The notes: generated by a model not told the origin, from the sequence alone. A stretch of DNA of 64,000 nt from Idiomarina aquatica (GCF_003987185.1 NZ_PIPS01000002.1:62001-126000), one strand, 5' to 3'; shown: positions 38,242-46,838, counted from the stretch's first letter. Translations and numbers: made by a program.

Positions 38242-38255
38242 AAGGTCTGACTGAA
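38242..38255. promoter_or_regulatory. FadR-like operator, distal site
   Basis: AAGGTCTGACTGAA repeats the proximal GGTCTGACCA in the same orientation with two differences (8 of 10 core bases), about 80 bases away. It lies between fadE and the divergent DUF3108 gene and could also act on the latter. Confidence 0.45.
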
Positions 38256-38318
38256 TGGAAACTGAACTTTGCAGGCTTGTAACTTGTGCATCATGCGCGA
38301 GAATCAAAAGGAGTCAAC

Positions 38319-39026
38319 ATGAAAACAGCGTTAACGATGTTTTTAGCGCTAACGGCACCGCTGACGCAGGCTGACGACATCAGCCTGTCGCCTTACCAGG
38401 CGGAGTACACCATTACCCGTGGTGGCAGTGATTACGGTGAAGGTTACCGTAGGTTGGAGGCGTCACCGGACGGAGACTGGCAGTTGCGCGGTAAAACGGA
38501 CATTTCCTGGTTTATTTTATCGGACGTTCGCGAGACCCGCTCGGTGTTTACCTATAATGAAGAACACCAGCGTTTTGATCCGATCGAGTTTTTATACATG
38601 CGCACAGGTACCGGCTCCGATAAATCGTTCCACGCCAGTTTTGATGCGGATAAACAGGAAGTGAAAAATGTCGATAACGGACGGTTGATTGACATCAGTT
38701 GGCAGGGGGCGCTGTATGATGAAGCCAGCGTGATAGAAAAACTGCGTTTGGACGTGGCAGCAGGTAATGAGCCTTACAGCTATGACATTATCGATGAAAA
38801 AGGGCGAGCGGATGAATATCGCTTTGCGGTGCTGGGAGAAGAGCAAATCAGCACGCCATATGGCCAGTTAACGACGGTAAAAGTTGAACGCGTGCGCGAT
38901 AGCAATCGTCGACAAACGTACTTTTGGTTTGCCCCGGAACTCGATTACCTGTTGGTAAAAATGCAGCAATTCAAAGAAGGCGATGAACAGGCAACCATGT
39001 CGCTGCGCAGCTACCAAGCCGATTAA
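38319..39026 (+). CDS. DUF3108 periplasmic protein
   Basis: A 235-residue exported protein: a cleavable signal (LTMFLALTAPLTQA, cut before DDISLS) and a beta-rich domain with PYQAEYTITRGGSDYGEGYR, TYNEEHQRFDPIEFLY, YDEASVIEKLRLD and TYFWFAPELDYLLVKM, the DUF3108 pattern. No function is known. ATG 38319 has AGGAG six bases upstream; the longer frame from GTG 38286 would put the Shine-Dalgarno inside the gene. It is convergent with purN, as such genes often are near purMN in gammaproteobacteria. Confidence 0.88.
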   Translation: MKTALTMFLALTAPLTQADDISLSPYQAEYTITRGGSDYGEGYRRLEASPDGDWQLRGKTDISWFILSDVRETRSVFTYNEEHQRFDPIEFLYMRTGTGSDKSFHASFDADKQEVKNVDNGRLIDISWQGALYDEASVIEKLRLDVAAGNEPYSYDIIDEKGRADEYRFAVLGEEQISTPYGQLTTVKVERVRDSNRRQTYFWFAPELDYLLVKMQQFKEGDEQATMSLRSYQAD

Positions 39027-39032
39027 ACCGTC

Positions 39033-39053
39033 GCGTGCGCCCTGAGCGCACGC
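39033..39053. other. GC-rich hairpin between DUF3108 and purN genes
   Basis: GCGTGCGC and GCGCACGC pair perfectly around CCTGA. There is no T run on either side; it may act as a shared, weak or Rho-assisted terminator for the two convergent genes. Confidence 0.5.
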
Positions 39054-39135
39054 AGGAAGGCCGCTCCAACCTTGCTGGCCCCCTCAAACTCTGACACGCG
39101 TCATCAGGGTGCGGCCTGCTCGTTACTCCTGCACG

Positions 39136-39774
39136 CTACTCGTTTGCGTAGCCGCTTTCACCCAGTACCTGACCGTCGAGAACCGCACGGCCACCTTGCA
39201 GGGCTAAACGTCCCTGACAGAACCAGTTAACCACCAACGGATAAATGCGGTGTTCCTGCTCGTGCACACGTGCCTGCAGATCGTCTGCCGTATCACCGTC
39301 AAATACCGGTACCTTAGCTTGTAGAATCACCGGTCCACCGTCCAGCTCTTCGGTCACGAAGTGCACACTCACACCGTGTTCCTTATCACCGGCATCAAGC
39401 GCGCGCTGATGGGTATTCACACCTTTATACTTCGGTAACAGCGAAGGGTGGATGTTCAGCATCCTCCCTTCAAAGTGGCGGGTTAAATCACCGGTTAAAA
39501 TGCGCATGAAACCGGCCAGCACTACCAGATCTGGCTGATAGCTGTCGATCAGTACTTTCAACTCGGCGTCGTAAGCTTCACGGCTGTCGAACGCCTGGTG
39601 CGACAGCACCTCGGTATCGATACCCTGCGCCGCTGCTTTTTCCAGACCCTTAGCCGAGGCTTTATTGGCAATCACAGCGACCACCTGACCGGCAACACGA
39701 CCTTGTTTACAAGCTTCCTGAATTGCCAGCATGTTCGAGCCGGTGCCCGAAATTAACACCACAATACGTTTCAT
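39136..39774 (-). CDS. purN: Phosphoribosylglycinamide formyltransferase
   Basis: A 212-residue enzyme that transfers formyl from 10-formyl-THF to GAR, third step of purine synthesis. IVVLISGTGSNMLAIQEAC at the amino end binds the phosphoribosyl part, and the catalytic block is GRMLNIHPSLLPKYKG (Asn and His) with HGVSVHFVTEELDGGPV (catalytic Asp). It follows purM by nine bases on the same strand; the two form the usual purMN operon. Confidence 0.97.
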   Translation of the reverse strand: MKRIVVLISGTGSNMLAIQEACKQGRVAGQVVAVIANKASAKGLEKAAAQGIDTEVLSHQAFDSREAYDAELKVLIDSYQPDLVVLAGFMRILTGDLTRHFEGRMLNIHPSLLPKYKGVNTHQRALDAGDKEHGVSVHFVTEELDGGPVILQAKVPVFDGDTADDLQARVHEQEHRIYPLVVNWFCQGRLALQGGRAVLDGQVLGESGYANE

Positions 39775-39783
39775 CAGACAGCC

Positions 39784-40839
39784 TTAGCGTGTTTCGTCAG
39801 CTAAAATTTCTACCTGCTCGTCATCGTCAGCGGCGGTGGCAATGTAGCCGATGTTCCAGGCGGTTTCACCGGCTGCGGTAAGTACGTCAACGGCTCGCTC
39901 GGCGTGTTCCTGCGGTACCGCAATCACCATACCCACACCACAGTTAAAGGTGCGGTACATTTCTTTCATGCTGACGTTGCCGTTGTCTTTCAACCAATCG
40001 AAGATAACCGGCCAGTCCCAGCTGTTGCCGTCGATAACGGCTTTGGCGCCTTTAGGCAGTACCCGTGGGATGTTCTCCCAGAAACCACCGCCGGTGATGT
40101 GCGATAACGCGTGCACCGGCACTTGCTTGATCAACTCCAGTACCGATTTTACGTAAATGCGGGTGGGTTCCAGCAGGTGCTGTGCCAGCGTGCGACCGTG
40201 CAGGTCAGACTCTAAATCAGCACCGCTGACTTCGATGATTTTGCGGATCAGTGAGTAACCGTTTGAATGCGGGCCACTGGAGGCCAGGGCTATCAGCGCA
40301 TCGCCTGCAGCAACTTTTGAGCCGTCGATGATGTCGTCTTTTTCGACCACACCGACACAGAAGCCGGCCAGATCGTAATCGCCGTGTTCATACATACCCG
40401 GCATTTCAGCGGTCTCACCACCGATAAGCGCACAACCTGACTGTTCACAACCATCACCAATGCCGGTAACCACATCCGCTGCCACATCGACGTCAAGTTT
40501 GCCCGTTGCGTAATAATCAAGGAAGAACAGAGGTTCAGCACCCTGTACAATCAAGTCGTTGACACACATCGCGACCAGATCAATGCCGACGCCGCGGTGT
40601 TGTTTTAAGTCGATGGCCAAACGCAGTTTGGTGCCGACACCATCGGTACCCGATACCAGTACCGGTTTTTTGTAGCCCTCAGGCAATTCGCATAAGGCGC
40701 CAAAACCACCAATACTACCCATGACCTCCGGCCGAGCCGTGCGTTTGGTGACCCCTTTTATCCGGTCAACCAGGGCATTACCAGCGTCGATATCGACGCC
40801 TGCGTCTTTGTAGCTAAGAGATGGTTTGTTGTCGCTCAC
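39784..40839 (-). CDS. purM: Phosphoribosylformylglycinamidine cyclo-ligase
   Basis: A 351-residue ATP-dependent AIR synthetase, fifth step of purine synthesis. Seen are [27 protein letters not shown], the metal/ATP segment [46 protein letters not shown] and [16 protein letters not shown]. First gene of purMN. Its promoter region overlaps that of the divergent GNAT/C39 gene and contains an 18-base near-palindrome at 40861. Confidence 0.98.
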   Translation of the reverse strand: MSDNKPSLSYKDAGVDIDAGNALVDRIKGVTKRTARPEVMGSIGGFGALCELPEGYKKPVLVSGTDGVGTKLRLAIDLKQHRGVGIDLVAMCVNDLIVQGAEPLFFLDYYATGKLDVDVAADVVTGIGDGCEQSGCALIGGETAEMPGMYEHGDYDLAGFCVGVVEKDDIIDGSKVAAGDALIALASSGPHSNGYSLIRKIIEVSGADLESDLHGRTLAQHLLEPTRIYVKSVLELIKQVPVHALSHITGGGFWENIPRVLPKGAKAVIDGNSWDWPVIFDWLKDNGNVSMKEMYRTFNCGVGMVIAVPQEHAERAVDVLTAAGETAWNIGYIATAADDDEQVEILADETR

Positions 40840-40860
40840 GAAAATTCCTCAACAGGCTCA

Positions 40861-40878
40861 AAATTTGCGCGCAAGTTT
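40861..40878. promoter_or_regulatory. Palindrome between purM and GNAT/C39 gene
   Basis: AAATTTGCGCGCAAGTTT is a near-perfect 18-base palindrome (core TTGCGCGCAA) 21 bases upstream of purM. It does not match the PurR box centre (CAAACGTTTG), so the regulator is unknown. Confidence 0.4.
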
Positions 40879-40936
40879 AGCACGAAATGTGGTACAAAAG
40901 GTACTCCAAAACCCGTTTGATTTTAGGGGTCAGACC

Positions 40937-42067
40937 TTGATTCGTTTTGTTGCCGCTCAGTCTTCGCATCTTGATGCCGTGGTTTCCATAGAACAACAGA
41001 GTTTTCCGGATGACGCCATCAGTCGGCGCAGCTTCCGCCGCTTTATCGATGCCAGTTCGGCGGAGTTTTACGTTGCCGTTGAGGGCAGCGAGGTGGTTGG
41101 CTATACGGTAGTGCTGTTTCGTAATAACACCAACCTGGCGCGGTTGTATGCCTGGGTGGTAAAACAAAGTGCCCGGGGTCAGGGTATCGGTCGGCAATTG
41201 CTGCAGTTTGCTGAACATCTGGCAGACGAGCGCCATTGTTTGTTTCTACGCACGGAAATTGCAACCTCCAATAAACTGGCCGAGACCTTATTAAGTGAAG
41301 ACGGCTTTCATGTGATTGAATTGCGCGAAGCCTATTATCCGCCGAGTGCGACTCAGTCGACGGATGCGTTGGTGCTGCAAAAACTGTTACCGCGATATGA
41401 ACTGGGCGAAGACAGCGGCGTTGGAGCGACCGATGAATACGTACCAATGCTGACGCAAACCACTGAGTTTACCTGTGGGCCGGCCAGTCTGCTGATGGCG
41501 ATGGACTATTTCGACTGTCCCAGTGCGAATCCGGCCGCTGAAGAACTGGAAATTTGGCGCGAAGCCACCACCATCTATATGACCTCAGGACACGGCGGTT
41601 GTGGCCCACACGGACTTGCCCGAGCGGCTTATAAACGCGGTTTAACGGTGCGCGTTGAGGTCAATACGGACAGCCCGCTGTTTATCGAATCGGTGCGGCA
41701 GACACAGAAAAAAGATGTCATGCAACGGATTCAAGAAGCAGATATGCAGTATTTGCGGGAGCACAACGTGCCAATCAATGTGCGCGATTATAATGTTGAT
41801 CTGCTGAAGCAGGATCTTGCCGCCGGAGCCTTGGTAATGGCGCTCATTTCGACCTATCAGTTTGATGGTGTGAGGGCGCCGCATTGGGTACTGATTTGTG
41901 CCGCCGACGACGACTTTGTCTATATTAACGACCCAGATTACGACACGCTGCCATGGGAATCGTCAACCCAGCGCCAGTATTTACCGATCCCCATTGGTAC
42001 CTTTAACAAAGCCTTTGGTTACGGGGGCCGCAAACAAAAAGCGGCGGTTGTTTTAGCCGCTAACTGA
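40937..42067 (+). CDS. GNAT acetyltransferase / C39-like peptidase fusion
   Basis: A 376-residue two-domain protein. Residues 1-150 are a GNAT fold (acetyl-CoA loop LYAWVVKQSARGQGIGRQLLQ). Residues about 165-370 are a papain-like C39 peptidase or DUF3335 domain: Cys180 in TTEFTCGPASLLMAM, His316 in RAPHWVLI and Asp332 in INDPDYD make the triad. The whole fusion is a known but uncharacterised family. The frame is open back to 40826 inside purM, but residues start to look family-like at MIRFVAAQ, and TTG 40937 has AGGGGT six bases upstream, so I take TTG as start. The role may be modification or trimming of a peptide; no RimK-type partner is nearby. Confidence 0.84.
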   Translation: MIRFVAAQSSHLDAVVSIEQQSFPDDAISRRSFRRFIDASSAEFYVAVEGSEVVGYTVVLFRNNTNLARLYAWVVKQSARGQGIGRQLLQFAEHLADERHCLFLRTEIATSNKLAETLLSEDGFHVIELREAYYPPSATQSTDALVLQKLLPRYELGEDSGVGATDEYVPMLTQTTEFTCGPASLLMAMDYFDCPSANPAAEELEIWREATTIYMTSGHGGCGPHGLARAAYKRGLTVRVEVNTDSPLFIESVRQTQKKDVMQRIQEADMQYLREHNVPINVRDYNVDLLKQDLAAGALVMALISTYQFDGVRAPHWVLICAADDDFVYINDPDYDTLPWESSTQRQYLPIPIGTFNKAFGYGGRKQKAAVVLAAN

Positions 42068-42165
42068 CAGCAAAAGTGATCAAAGGGCCTTGATTTCGCC
42101 GTAACTCATCACAACAGCTATGCTTATGGGCATATAACAATAGCGATGGCAAAAAGGACAATACG

Positions 42166-43287
42166 ATGAGCTCTGCATTTGATGATTTCGAGTTAAAAGG
42201 TCATAAGTTTGATAACCGCTTTGTGGTCGCGCCGATGACCCGCACCAGTGCTGACCGCAAAGGCAAGCCGACGGAACTCATGGGCGATTATTACGAACGC
42301 TTCGCTCGCGGTGGCTGGAGCATGATCATCAGCGAAGGGGTTTATACCGATCGCCAGGCCAGTCAGGGCTACATCAACCAGCCGGGTATTACGGATGCGC
42401 CTCAAACTGACGCCTGGAAGGAAATCGTCGAACGCGTGCATCGGCACGATTGCGCCTTTATTTTGCAACTTATGCACGCCGGAGCGCAGTTTCAGCATAA
42501 CGAATATACCGATACGCCCATTGCGCCGAGTGCCGTTAAACCCAAAGGCGAACCGCTCGATCTGTATGGCGAAACGGATGGCTGGACCGACGTCAAGGCC
42601 ATGGATGAATCCGATTTCGATGCCGTTATGCAGGGATTCGTCGGCGCCGTCAACCGGGCCGAGGAAGCCGGTTTTGACGGGGTAGAATTACACGCAGCCA
42701 ACGGCTACCTGCTGAACGAATTTTTGAGTGACTATTTTAACCAGCGCAACGATCAGTGGGGTGGTGATATCGGCCATCGACTAAAGTTTGTCGCGATGGT
42801 GGCCAAAGCTTGTAAAGACGCGGCCAAAAGTGAAAACTTTATTGTTGGCATTCGGTTGAGCCAAATTACGGTGACGGACGCTGACTATCAGTGGCCGGAA
42901 GGCGAAGATGCGATGATTAAAATCGTCAAAGCCTTGAAAGAGGCCGGTATCGACTATATTCATACCACAGATACCGAAGTTGGCCGGAAACCGTTCAAAG
43001 GCGGTAGCAATAAAACATTGGCGGAAATCGTGCAGGACTTTAGTGATATTCCGCTGATCGTCAACGGCGGCATCGACCAACGGAATTATGAGCACGTCGC
43101 GGCACATTATCCCAATGCCATGCTGGCGATTGGCAAAGCGGCGTTGGCCAACCCGGACTTTCCGCAACGACTGAAAGCCGGTGACGAGATTGAACAGTTA
43201 GAGTTTGCGATGCTGCAGCCCACCGCCACCCTTGAGAATGAGTGGCGCTGGCGCAAACAACACGACAAGCACATCGAAGTGGAATAA
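42166..43287 (+). CDS. NADH:flavin oxidoreductase, old yellow enzyme family
   Basis: A 373-residue FMN-binding TIM-barrel enzyme reducing activated C=C bonds. NRFVVAPMTRTSAD at the amino end, LQLMHAGAQ, the active-site FDGVELHAANGYLLNEFLSDYFNQR (His-Asn pair and the FMN region) and VNGGIDQ near the end are typical. The NamA/YqjM or dienoyl-reductase-like branch fits better than NemA. ATG 42166 follows AAAGGA. Single gene between the GNAT/C39 fusion and elbB. Confidence 0.89.
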   Translation: MSSAFDDFELKGHKFDNRFVVAPMTRTSADRKGKPTELMGDYYERFARGGWSMIISEGVYTDRQASQGYINQPGITDAPQTDAWKEIVERVHRHDCAFILQLMHAGAQFQHNEYTDTPIAPSAVKPKGEPLDLYGETDGWTDVKAMDESDFDAVMQGFVGAVNRAEEAGFDGVELHAANGYLLNEFLSDYFNQRNDQWGGDIGHRLKFVAMVAKACKDAAKSENFIVGIRLSQITVTDADYQWPEGEDAMIKIVKALKEAGIDYIHTTDTEVGRKPFKGGSNKTLAEIVQDFSDIPLIVNGGIDQRNYEHVAAHYPNAMLAIGKAALANPDFPQRLKAGDEIEQLEFAMLQPTATLENEWRWRKQHDKHIEVE

Positions 43288-43323
43288 ACACATCATAGGG
43301 ACAGCAAAACAAAGGGTTTTGTC

Positions 43324-43977
43324 ATGAAAAGAGTAGCGGTTTTACTATCAGGTTCGGGCGTTTTTGATGGCGCTGAAGTGAACGAAGCAGTCTTGACGCT
43401 GTTGCACATCAGCAAGCAGGGTGCCAGTTACCAGTGTTTTGCGCCGGATACACAGCAAGCACAGGTCATTAACCACTTGAACGGTGAAGAAAGTAACGAC
43501 CAACGCAATGTGTTAGAAGAAGCGGCCCGCATCGCCCGTGGTGACGTCAAGCCATTGAACGAGCTGGATGTTGCCGAATTTGATGCACTGATACTGCCGG
43601 GCGGCTTTGGCGTTGCCAAGAATTTCTGTGACTTTGCCTTTAAGGGTGCAGAGATGATGATCAACGAACAGGTGGAGCAAGTCGGTAAAGCGTTCAAAGA
43701 CGCGAAGAAACCGGCAGGCTACATGTGTATTGCGCCCGTATTACTGCCTTATATTTACGGCGAAGGGGTACGCGTGACCATTGGTAATGACGCCGACGTC
43801 GCCGCCGCGATAGGCAAAATGGGTGGTGAACACGTCGACTGTGGCGTTCGCGACATCGTTGTGGACGAAGCACACCGACTGGTAACGACACCGGCTTACA
43901 TGCTGGCCGAAAACCTGCCTGATGCCGAGGCGGGTATCAGTAAACTGGTGGAAAAAGTTCTGTATATGGCGTCTTAG
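43324..43977 (+). CDS. elbB: Glyoxalase ElbB (DJ-1/PfpI superfamily)
   Basis: A 217-residue glutamine-amidotransferase-like protein. KRVAVLLSGSGVFDGAEVNEAV, LILPGGFGVAKNFCDFAF, PAGYMCIAPVLLP (nucleophile elbow Cys in YMCIAP), GGEHVDCGVRDIVVDEAHRLVTTPAYML align well with E. coli ElbB. The family has weak glyoxalase III activity and was linked to isoprenoid yield; the physiological role is open. It is the last core gene before tmRNA. Confidence 0.94.
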   Translation: MKRVAVLLSGSGVFDGAEVNEAVLTLLHISKQGASYQCFAPDTQQAQVINHLNGEESNDQRNVLEEAARIARGDVKPLNELDVAEFDALILPGGFGVAKNFCDFAFKGAEMMINEQVEQVGKAFKDAKKPAGYMCIAPVLLPYIYGEGVRVTIGNDADVAAAIGKMGGEHVDCGVRDIVVDEAHRLVTTPAYMLAENLPDAEAGISKLVEKVLYMAS

Positions 43978-44083
43978 CGCAGCTATCTGTACAAAAGCTT
44001 AATAAATCACCGCTTGAGTGCGGAACTTATAGCACTTAGGCGGTGTCTGAGTTATAGTATAAGGGTTCTATCAGTAAGACTTT

Positions 44084-44443
44084 GGGGCTGATCAGGATTC
44101 GACGGGATACACGAAACCCAAGGTGCATGCCGAGGTGAGGCAGGCCTCGTAAAAAGCCTCAACATTATAGTTGCAAACGACGACAACTACGCTCTAGCGG
44201 CTTAATAACCCGCTAAGCCCGTCCCCCAGCGCTTTGTCTACGAGACTGGATCAGGACGGCTCGACCTAAGGTAGACTCGCGTGGATGCTTTGTCCGGAGC
44301 TGAAGCGTTAAACTTAATCGGACTCGCTCGTGAACGAAGCCTGTCAGTCGGCGTCGCACGAGTTAATAAAAAGACTGAATAAGCATGTAGGACCGAGGAT
44401 GTAGGTATTGCGGACGCGGGTTCAACTCCCGCCAGCTCCACCA
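44084..44443 (+). ncRNA. ssrA: Transfer-messenger RNA (tmRNA)
   Basis: A 360-base one-piece tmRNA. The 5' GGGGCTG pairs with 3' CAGCTCC, followed by A and encoded CCA; the T arm has GGTTCAACTCC. The tag frame at 44173-44202 reads ANDDNYALAA followed by TAATAA. The E. coli tag is ANDENYALAA, so one residue differs and the ClpXP signal LAA is kept. The 3' end serves as an integration site for the island that follows. Confidence 0.97.
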
Positions 44444-44450
44444 ATTCCAT
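44415..44450 (+). other. Inferred attachment site at tmRNA 3' end
   Basis: The last bases of ssrA (T arm to CCA) are the usual target of tyrosine recombinases, and the recombinase gene starts about 200 bases downstream. The exact core cannot be fixed because no second copy of this sequence was seen in the window, so the other att end lies to the right of it. Confidence 0.5.
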
Positions 44451-44483
44451 AAAAAAGGGATGTCTCACGACATCCCCTTTTTT
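44451..44483 (+). terminator. Terminator of ssrA
   Basis: GGGATGTC (44457-44464) pairs with GACATCCC (44469-44476) around TCAC, flanked by A6 on the left and T6 on the right. It could stop transcription both ways. Confidence 0.88.
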
Positions 44484-44569
44484 CTTTCTAAGTCACGTAA
44501 AATAAGGCTTTCATAGGCGTTTGCTTTCCCAGCTTATCCCAAGAAAACCAGCCCCAGCCTGAGTTTTTA

Positions 44570-44618
44570 GTATTCCAATTTGTATTCCAAGCGATTTTGG
44601 GTAAACTCTTTGGAATAC
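44570..44618. repeat. GTATTCCAA repeats ahead of integrase
   Basis: GTATTCCAA occurs at 44570-44578 and 44582-44590 in direct orientation, 12 bases apart, and in inverted form (TTGGAATAC) at 44610-44618. The position between the tmRNA end and the integrase start suits arm-type integrase or excisionase binding, or autoregulation of the integrase. Confidence 0.6.
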
Positions 44619-44637
44619 ATCGAAGGGAGATATGCTT

Positions 44638-45861
44638 ATGGCGCGCTCTACTATTGGGCTCACGGATACAGCCGTCAGACAACTCAAACCTAAAGACAAG
44701 GACTACGTTAAGTCCGATGGGAAAGGCTTACAGCTGCGAGTGAGAGTGAATGGTTCTAAGCTTTGGAACTTCAATTACATTCACCCGACGACAAAGAAGC
44801 GCGTGAATATGGGGCTGGGTAGCTACCCCGATATGAGCCTTAAAAAAGCCCGTGAGCTCACAGAAGCTGCTAGAAGCCAAGTTGCTGAAGGGGTAGACCC
44901 TAAGCTTGCCAGAGAGGAAGAAAGAGCGGCACAACGCTACTCAGAGAACGCGACTTTGAGAAAAGTTGCTGAAGAATGGTTCGAGGTCAAAAAAAGTGAG
45001 GTGACTGCTGACTACGCTGATGATATTTGGCGATCGTTAGAGCTACATGTATTTAACCGTTTAGGTGAAACGCCGGTTAGCCAGATAAGTGCTCAAACGG
45101 TCATTGATGTATTACGACCGGTTGAGAAAACAGGGCGGTTGGAAACCGTTAAACGTGTAATTCAGCGGTTAAACGAGATAATGAATTACGCTGTCATTAA
45201 AAAATTAATTACTGGAAATCCAATCGCTGCCATCAAATCTGCTTTCAAGAAGCCCAAGAAGCAGCATTTACCGACAATTACCGCAAAAGAGCTCCCTGAC
45301 TTCCTAAGAAAGCTCCATGAAACCAACGTTACGTATATTACTCGGCAGGTTATTAAATGGCAGTTACTAACAATGACCAGGCCATCTGAGGCTGCTGGCG
45401 CTAAATGGAGTGAGATCCAATGGCTTGATGACGGCCAAGCTAATTGGTTGATTCCGGCTGAACGGATGAAAAAGCGTCGCCAGCACACAGTTCCACTGTG
45501 TGAACAGGCATTGAGGGTGCTGGAGGACATGAAGAGCGTAAGCGATCAATACGAACATATATTTATCTCACTGCGAAAGCCACAAACGTCCATTAACAGC
45601 CAAACAGCCAATATGGCGTTAAGACGTATGGGTTACCAGGATAAACTCGTTAGCCATGGTTTGAGGGCTTTAGCCAGCACCATTATGAACGAGGAGGGCA
45701 AAGATCCTGACCTGATCGAATCAGCGCTGGCGCATGGTGATCCTAACCAAGTGCGAAGTGCTTATAACCGTGCGGATTACCTTGAGCGTCGCCGTGAATT
45801 GATGCAGTGGTGGGGGGGGTATTTGGATGAGGCTTTTAGAAAAGATGCCGGCAGCTTTTAA
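44638..45861 (+). CDS. Tyrosine recombinase (island integrase)
   Basis: A 407-residue site-specific recombinase of the P4/phage type. The amino-terminal DUF4102 arm-binding domain (STIGLTDTAVRQLKPKDKDY...GLGSYPDMSLKKARE), the SAM-like core-binding domain (about 100-180) and the catalytic domain are all present. The active site is complete: R248 (MTRPSEAAG), H340 and R343 (SHGLRAL), H366 (ALAHGD) and nucleophile Y376 (SAYNRADYLERRRELM). An ATG two codons upstream (44632) sits too close to the GGGAG signal; ATG 44638 is eight bases from it. A run of eight G bases lies near the 3' end (45812-45819). It is intact and probably able to excise the island. Confidence 0.95.
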   Translation: MARSTIGLTDTAVRQLKPKDKDYVKSDGKGLQLRVRVNGSKLWNFNYIHPTTKKRVNMGLGSYPDMSLKKARELTEAARSQVAEGVDPKLAREEERAAQRYSENATLRKVAEEWFEVKKSEVTADYADDIWRSLELHVFNRLGETPVSQISAQTVIDVLRPVEKTGRLETVKRVIQRLNEIMNYAVIKKLITGNPIAAIKSAFKKPKKQHLPTITAKELPDFLRKLHETNVTYITRQVIKWQLLTMTRPSEAAGAKWSEIQWLDDGQANWLIPAERMKKRRQHTVPLCEQALRVLEDMKSVSDQYEHIFISLRKPQTSINSQTANMALRRMGYQDKLVSHGLRALASTIMNEEGKDPDLIESALAHGDPNQVRSAYNRADYLERRRELMQWWGGYLDEAFRKDAGSF

Positions 45862-46179
45862 CTTAGAAGGTGTCTGCTGTTTTTTAGCTGCCGGAGGCGG
45901 AATCGATAAGATCTAATAACTTATTGTTTTATAGTGGATAAAAAATATTAAGATTCAAGCATGTTACTTACCTTGTTACTAAAACTTCAGCTTTAGTTTT
46001 TTGATTGAAAGCTTTTTCACAAATGAATCTTTTAACTTTTTGGCTATGCCCAATACTCGCTTAACACGTTGAACATAGCTTTAGTGGTCTGCAACTTGTG
46101 AACGTGTAGTGGCAAATAAATTCGTGCTTCTGATCAGAGATGAAAAGCTATACTTGTTGCTTTGGTTAAAGTGAATTAG
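45862..46179. other. Intergenic stretch after integrase
   Basis: 318 AT-rich bases without a credible gene. A weak hairpin (AAAACT/AGTTTT followed by T) around 45985-46002 may end the integrase transcript. I see nothing else supportable. Confidence 0.5.
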
Positions 46180-46380
46180 CTATTTATCAACATTTTTCCA
46201 TGGGCCGAACGCTATAAAGTAAAGAAGAATGATATTTGCGATAGGGATAACAATCAGAAGACCCAATGGACCAGGGTAGCCAACTCGTTGGCAGATACGC
46301 CATGCGGGAACAATAAAAATAGCTCCCACAATCAGCATCCATAGAAAGCCCATACCTGCGAACATTTCGTGATTCATCAT
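46180..46380 (-). CDS. Small membrane protein
   Basis: A 66-residue protein with two hydrophobic segments, MGFLWMLIVGAIFIVPAWRI and GLLIVIPIANIILLYFIAFGPW, separated by CQRVGYPGP. No family is recognised; it looks a little like short DUF805-type or YccF-type fragments. The frame opens at 46401, but AGGAG lies six bases before ATG 46380, so the shorter form is used. Divergent from the copper module, with 75 bases between. Real because of its clean ribosome-binding site and membrane pattern, but without evidence of function. Confidence 0.6.
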   Translation of the reverse strand: MMNHEMFAGMGFLWMLIVGAIFIVPAWRICQRVGYPGPLGLLIVIPIANIILLYFIAFGPWKNVDK

Positions 46381-46455
46381 TATCTGCTCCTTATTTGACA
46401 TGCGTTAAAATGACGTTAGACTGAAGTTTATTAAATTGCAAAAAGCAGGGTGCTC

Positions 46456-46800
46456 GTGCTAATTCGAATTCTGTTATTAATGACAGTGCTATTGGTGTCG
46501 ATGTCGTTTTCGCAAACGGCAGAAGCTCACGCATGTCATGATAACAGCCAAATGCAGCACAGCATGATGTACGAAGCCGACACAAACGATTGCGAGCATG
46601 AGACGCAAAAGCACAACTCGTGCTGTGCTGACATGACCATTCGGCATTGCTCCGGCGGCTCGGTTTTATTTGTCGGACAGTCTTCTTCGGTTAATGCCGC
46701 TGCAGTTAACCTCTCTGCCAAAGTCGATGCGCCCATCGACACCTCAATTCGTGCTAAACACGCGTCTAATTTATTCCGTCCCCCAATAATTACCGCTTAA
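46456..46800 (+). CDS. Secreted Cys/His-rich protein, copy 1
   Basis: A 114-residue exported protein of no family I can name. A signal peptide (LIRILLLMTVLLVSMSFSQTAEA) is followed by a Cys/His/Met-rich part (ACHDNSQMQHSMM, DCEHE, HNSCCADM, RHC: six Cys and about nine His) and a carboxy end KHASNLFRPPI. A paralogue is encoded at 59980-60309, also just upstream of copper export genes; both share MSFSQT, CxH or CMH, a DC, a CC-D pair, RHC and LFRPPI. Starting at GTG 46456 aligns the two signal peptides residue for residue and places AGGG five bases upstream, so this start is preferred to GTG 46450. A metal-binding role in the periplasm is inferred from composition and position. Confidence 0.75.
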   Translation: MLIRILLLMTVLLVSMSFSQTAEAHACHDNSQMQHSMMYEADTNDCEHETQKHNSCCADMTIRHCSGGSVLFVGQSSSVNAAAVNLSAKVDAPIDTSIRAKHASNLFRPPIITA

Positions 46801-46820
46801 TAAGTTACTAGAAATTTAAC

Positions 46821-46838
46821 ACACGCTCGGCGTGTTTC
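46821..46838 (+). other. Small hairpin between secreted protein and DUF411 genes
   Basis: ACACGC and GCGTGT pair around a TCG triloop and are followed by TTCCTT. It might act as a leaky terminator that sets expression of the genes downstream. Confidence 0.4.

Noticed and set aside
40861-40878. PurR box ahead of purM
   Set aside because: The centre is GCGCGC rather than the AACGTT of PurR sites; kept only as an unknown palindrome.
45812-45819. Run of eight G bases in the integrase as a frameshift site
   Set aside because: The frame is intact through it and all catalytic residues lie before it; no evidence of programmed slippage.
46402-46455. CueR-type copper promoter ahead of the copper operon
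   Set aside because: I could not find the long-spacer dyad with confidence in this short AT-rich gap; no CueR or CusRS gene is in the window.
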